The translations under genes and the position numbers were made by a program. Shown here piece after piece: positions 63,506 through 64,000 of a stretch of 64,000 nt of DNA. The DNA comes from Bradyrhizobium sp. WD16 (GTDB taxonomy: Bacteria > Pseudomonadota > Alphaproteobacteria > Rhizobiales > Xanthobacteraceae), in contig NZ_CP028908.1 of the NCBI RefSeq assembly GCF_024181725.1, positions 2,046,001-2,110,000 of the forward strand. Direction: 5' to 3'. The notes under the pieces are model-generated. The model saw only the letters and a program-made list of their open reading frames with translations, was not told the origin of the DNA and did not search any database. The first letter of the stretch is position 1. Each line of letters begins with the position of its first letter.

Positions 63506-64000
63506 TCAGAGCCGCGGCTTTTTCCGGCGTTGCCGGGCGGCGATGAGGGCGGCGACAGCAATCATGACAGCTGCGGGTACGTCTCTGAGCTTTGTGTACA
63601 ACGGCGGCGCGATCGGCGACGGCAGGCCGGAATCGAGCACGCCTTCGTGACCCAAACCGAGTTGCGCGATAACCGCGCCGTAAGGGTCGATTACCGCGGA
63701 GATACCGGTGTTGGCGGCACGAACGATCGGCAAGCCTTCCTCGATCGCGCGCATCCGCGTCTGCTGCAGGTGCTGATAGGGGCCTGTGCTGATGCCGAAC
63801 CAGCCGTCATTGGTGAGGTTGACGATCCAGCCAGGTCGTTCGCCCGGCGGCACGATCTCATTCGGAAAGACCGCCTCGTAGCAGATCAGGGGCAGCATGG
63901 GCGGCGCCTGCGGCACTTCCAGCGTCCGTCGGACCAGCCCGGGAATGTAACCGCCTCGTAACATCGTCAGTTGGAGAAAGCCGAGCTTTTCCATGAATTG
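63506..64000 (-). CDS. lnt: Apolipoprotein N-acyltransferase, C-terminal part (runs off window)
   Basis: Inner-membrane nitrilase-fold enzyme that N-acylates lipoproteins. Only the last ~165 residues are in the window. The catalytic cysteine is in MLPLICYEAVFPNEI, followed by WIVNLTNDGWFG and QHLQQTRMRAIEEGLPIVRAANTGISAVIDPYG, all typical of the nitrilase domain. It ends with a membrane helix (AAVMIAVAALIAAR) and a basic tail. The residues at the very edge (FMEKLGFLQLTMLRGGYIPG) continue the domain, so the M seen there is internal, not the start. Confidence 0.94.
   Translation of the reverse strand, partial: QFMEKLGFLQLTMLRGGYIPGLVRRTLEVPQAPPMLPLICYEAVFPNEIVPPGERPGWIVNLTNDGWFGISTGPYQHLQQTRMRAIEEGLPIVRAANTGISAVIDPYGAVIAQLGLGHEGVLDSGLPSPIAPPLYTKLRDVPAAVMIAVAALIAARQRRKKPRL

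Overview
The window is a GC-rich chromosomal segment of an alphaproteobacterium of the Nitrobacteraceae/Bradyrhizobiaceae, close to Rhodopseudomonas or Bradyrhizobium. The evidence is a heme-motif Irr next to fabA-fabB-fabI, a MatB malonyl-CoA synthetase of the Rhodopseudomonas type, a DUF3551 secreted protein, a DUF2336 protein, the XRE regulator beside lnt, and Rhizobiales palindromic repeats. It is core chromosome: there is no prophage, plasmid module, CRISPR array, rRNA operon or full-length insertion sequence. No tRNA was recognised by eye.

Layout. 1-3580 (minus): start of the sdhCDA operon, then malonyl-CoA synthetase. 4600-6680 (plus): a membrane cytochrome b, a Tat-exported molybdenum oxidoreductase and a periplasmic Cu,Zn superoxide dismutase. 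7020-12790: an RND efflux adaptor and permease, then an MFS transporter whose 3' end is cut off by two small palindromic mobile elements. 13100-20530: leuB, asd, carbonic anhydrase, a CitE-like lyase and several secreted proteins of unknown role. 20750-27240: dapF, mtaB, an RluA-type pseudouridine synthase, ftsY, yciB, an M29 aminopeptidase and a rhodanese. 27350-31160: a Gram-negative class GN sortase with its dedicated VIT/vWA substrate (LPKTA tail), divergent from an HTH regulator. 31260-35640: chemoreceptor, DUF3592 protein, a short secreted peptide and PPK2. 35660-41460: ubiE-ubiB-coaBC-dut on the minus strand and mutM on the plus strand; coaBC carries an N-terminal ribbon-helix-helix domain. 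41520-45780: a degenerate trypsin-like protein, a ThiF/MoeB-like adenylyltransferase, a hydroxyacid dehydrogenase and an SH3 protein. 45900-49370: irr divergent from fabA-fabB-fabI. 49730-60450 (minus): the translation/RNA operon rimP-nusA-ylxR-infB-rbfA-truB-rpsO-pnp with a short promoter-terminator unit in front. 60540-64000: DUF2336, trmB, XRE regulator and the end of lnt.

How parts work together. sdhCDA feeds electrons to quinone, and ubiE/ubiB make ubiquinone. The cytochrome b and Mo enzyme look like a periplasmic redox pair. Irr, FabA/B/I, MatB and YciB touch iron, fatty acids and envelope. The rimP-pnp block couples transcription elongation, initiation factor 2, ribosome maturation and RNA decay.

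Most notable for follow-up: (1) two sister families of ~70-bp TA-flanked palindromic elements, one tandem pair of which severed the last membrane helix of the MFS gene; (2) the RHH-CoaBC fusion, with a 13-bp-arm palindrome upstream and no cysteine in the expected decarboxylase clamp; (3) the sortase/substrate/HTH locus; (4) a short transcription unit before rimP; (5) a peptidoglycan-binding pseudo-protease. All functional statements rest on reading sequence and recalled family knowledge; no database search was run.
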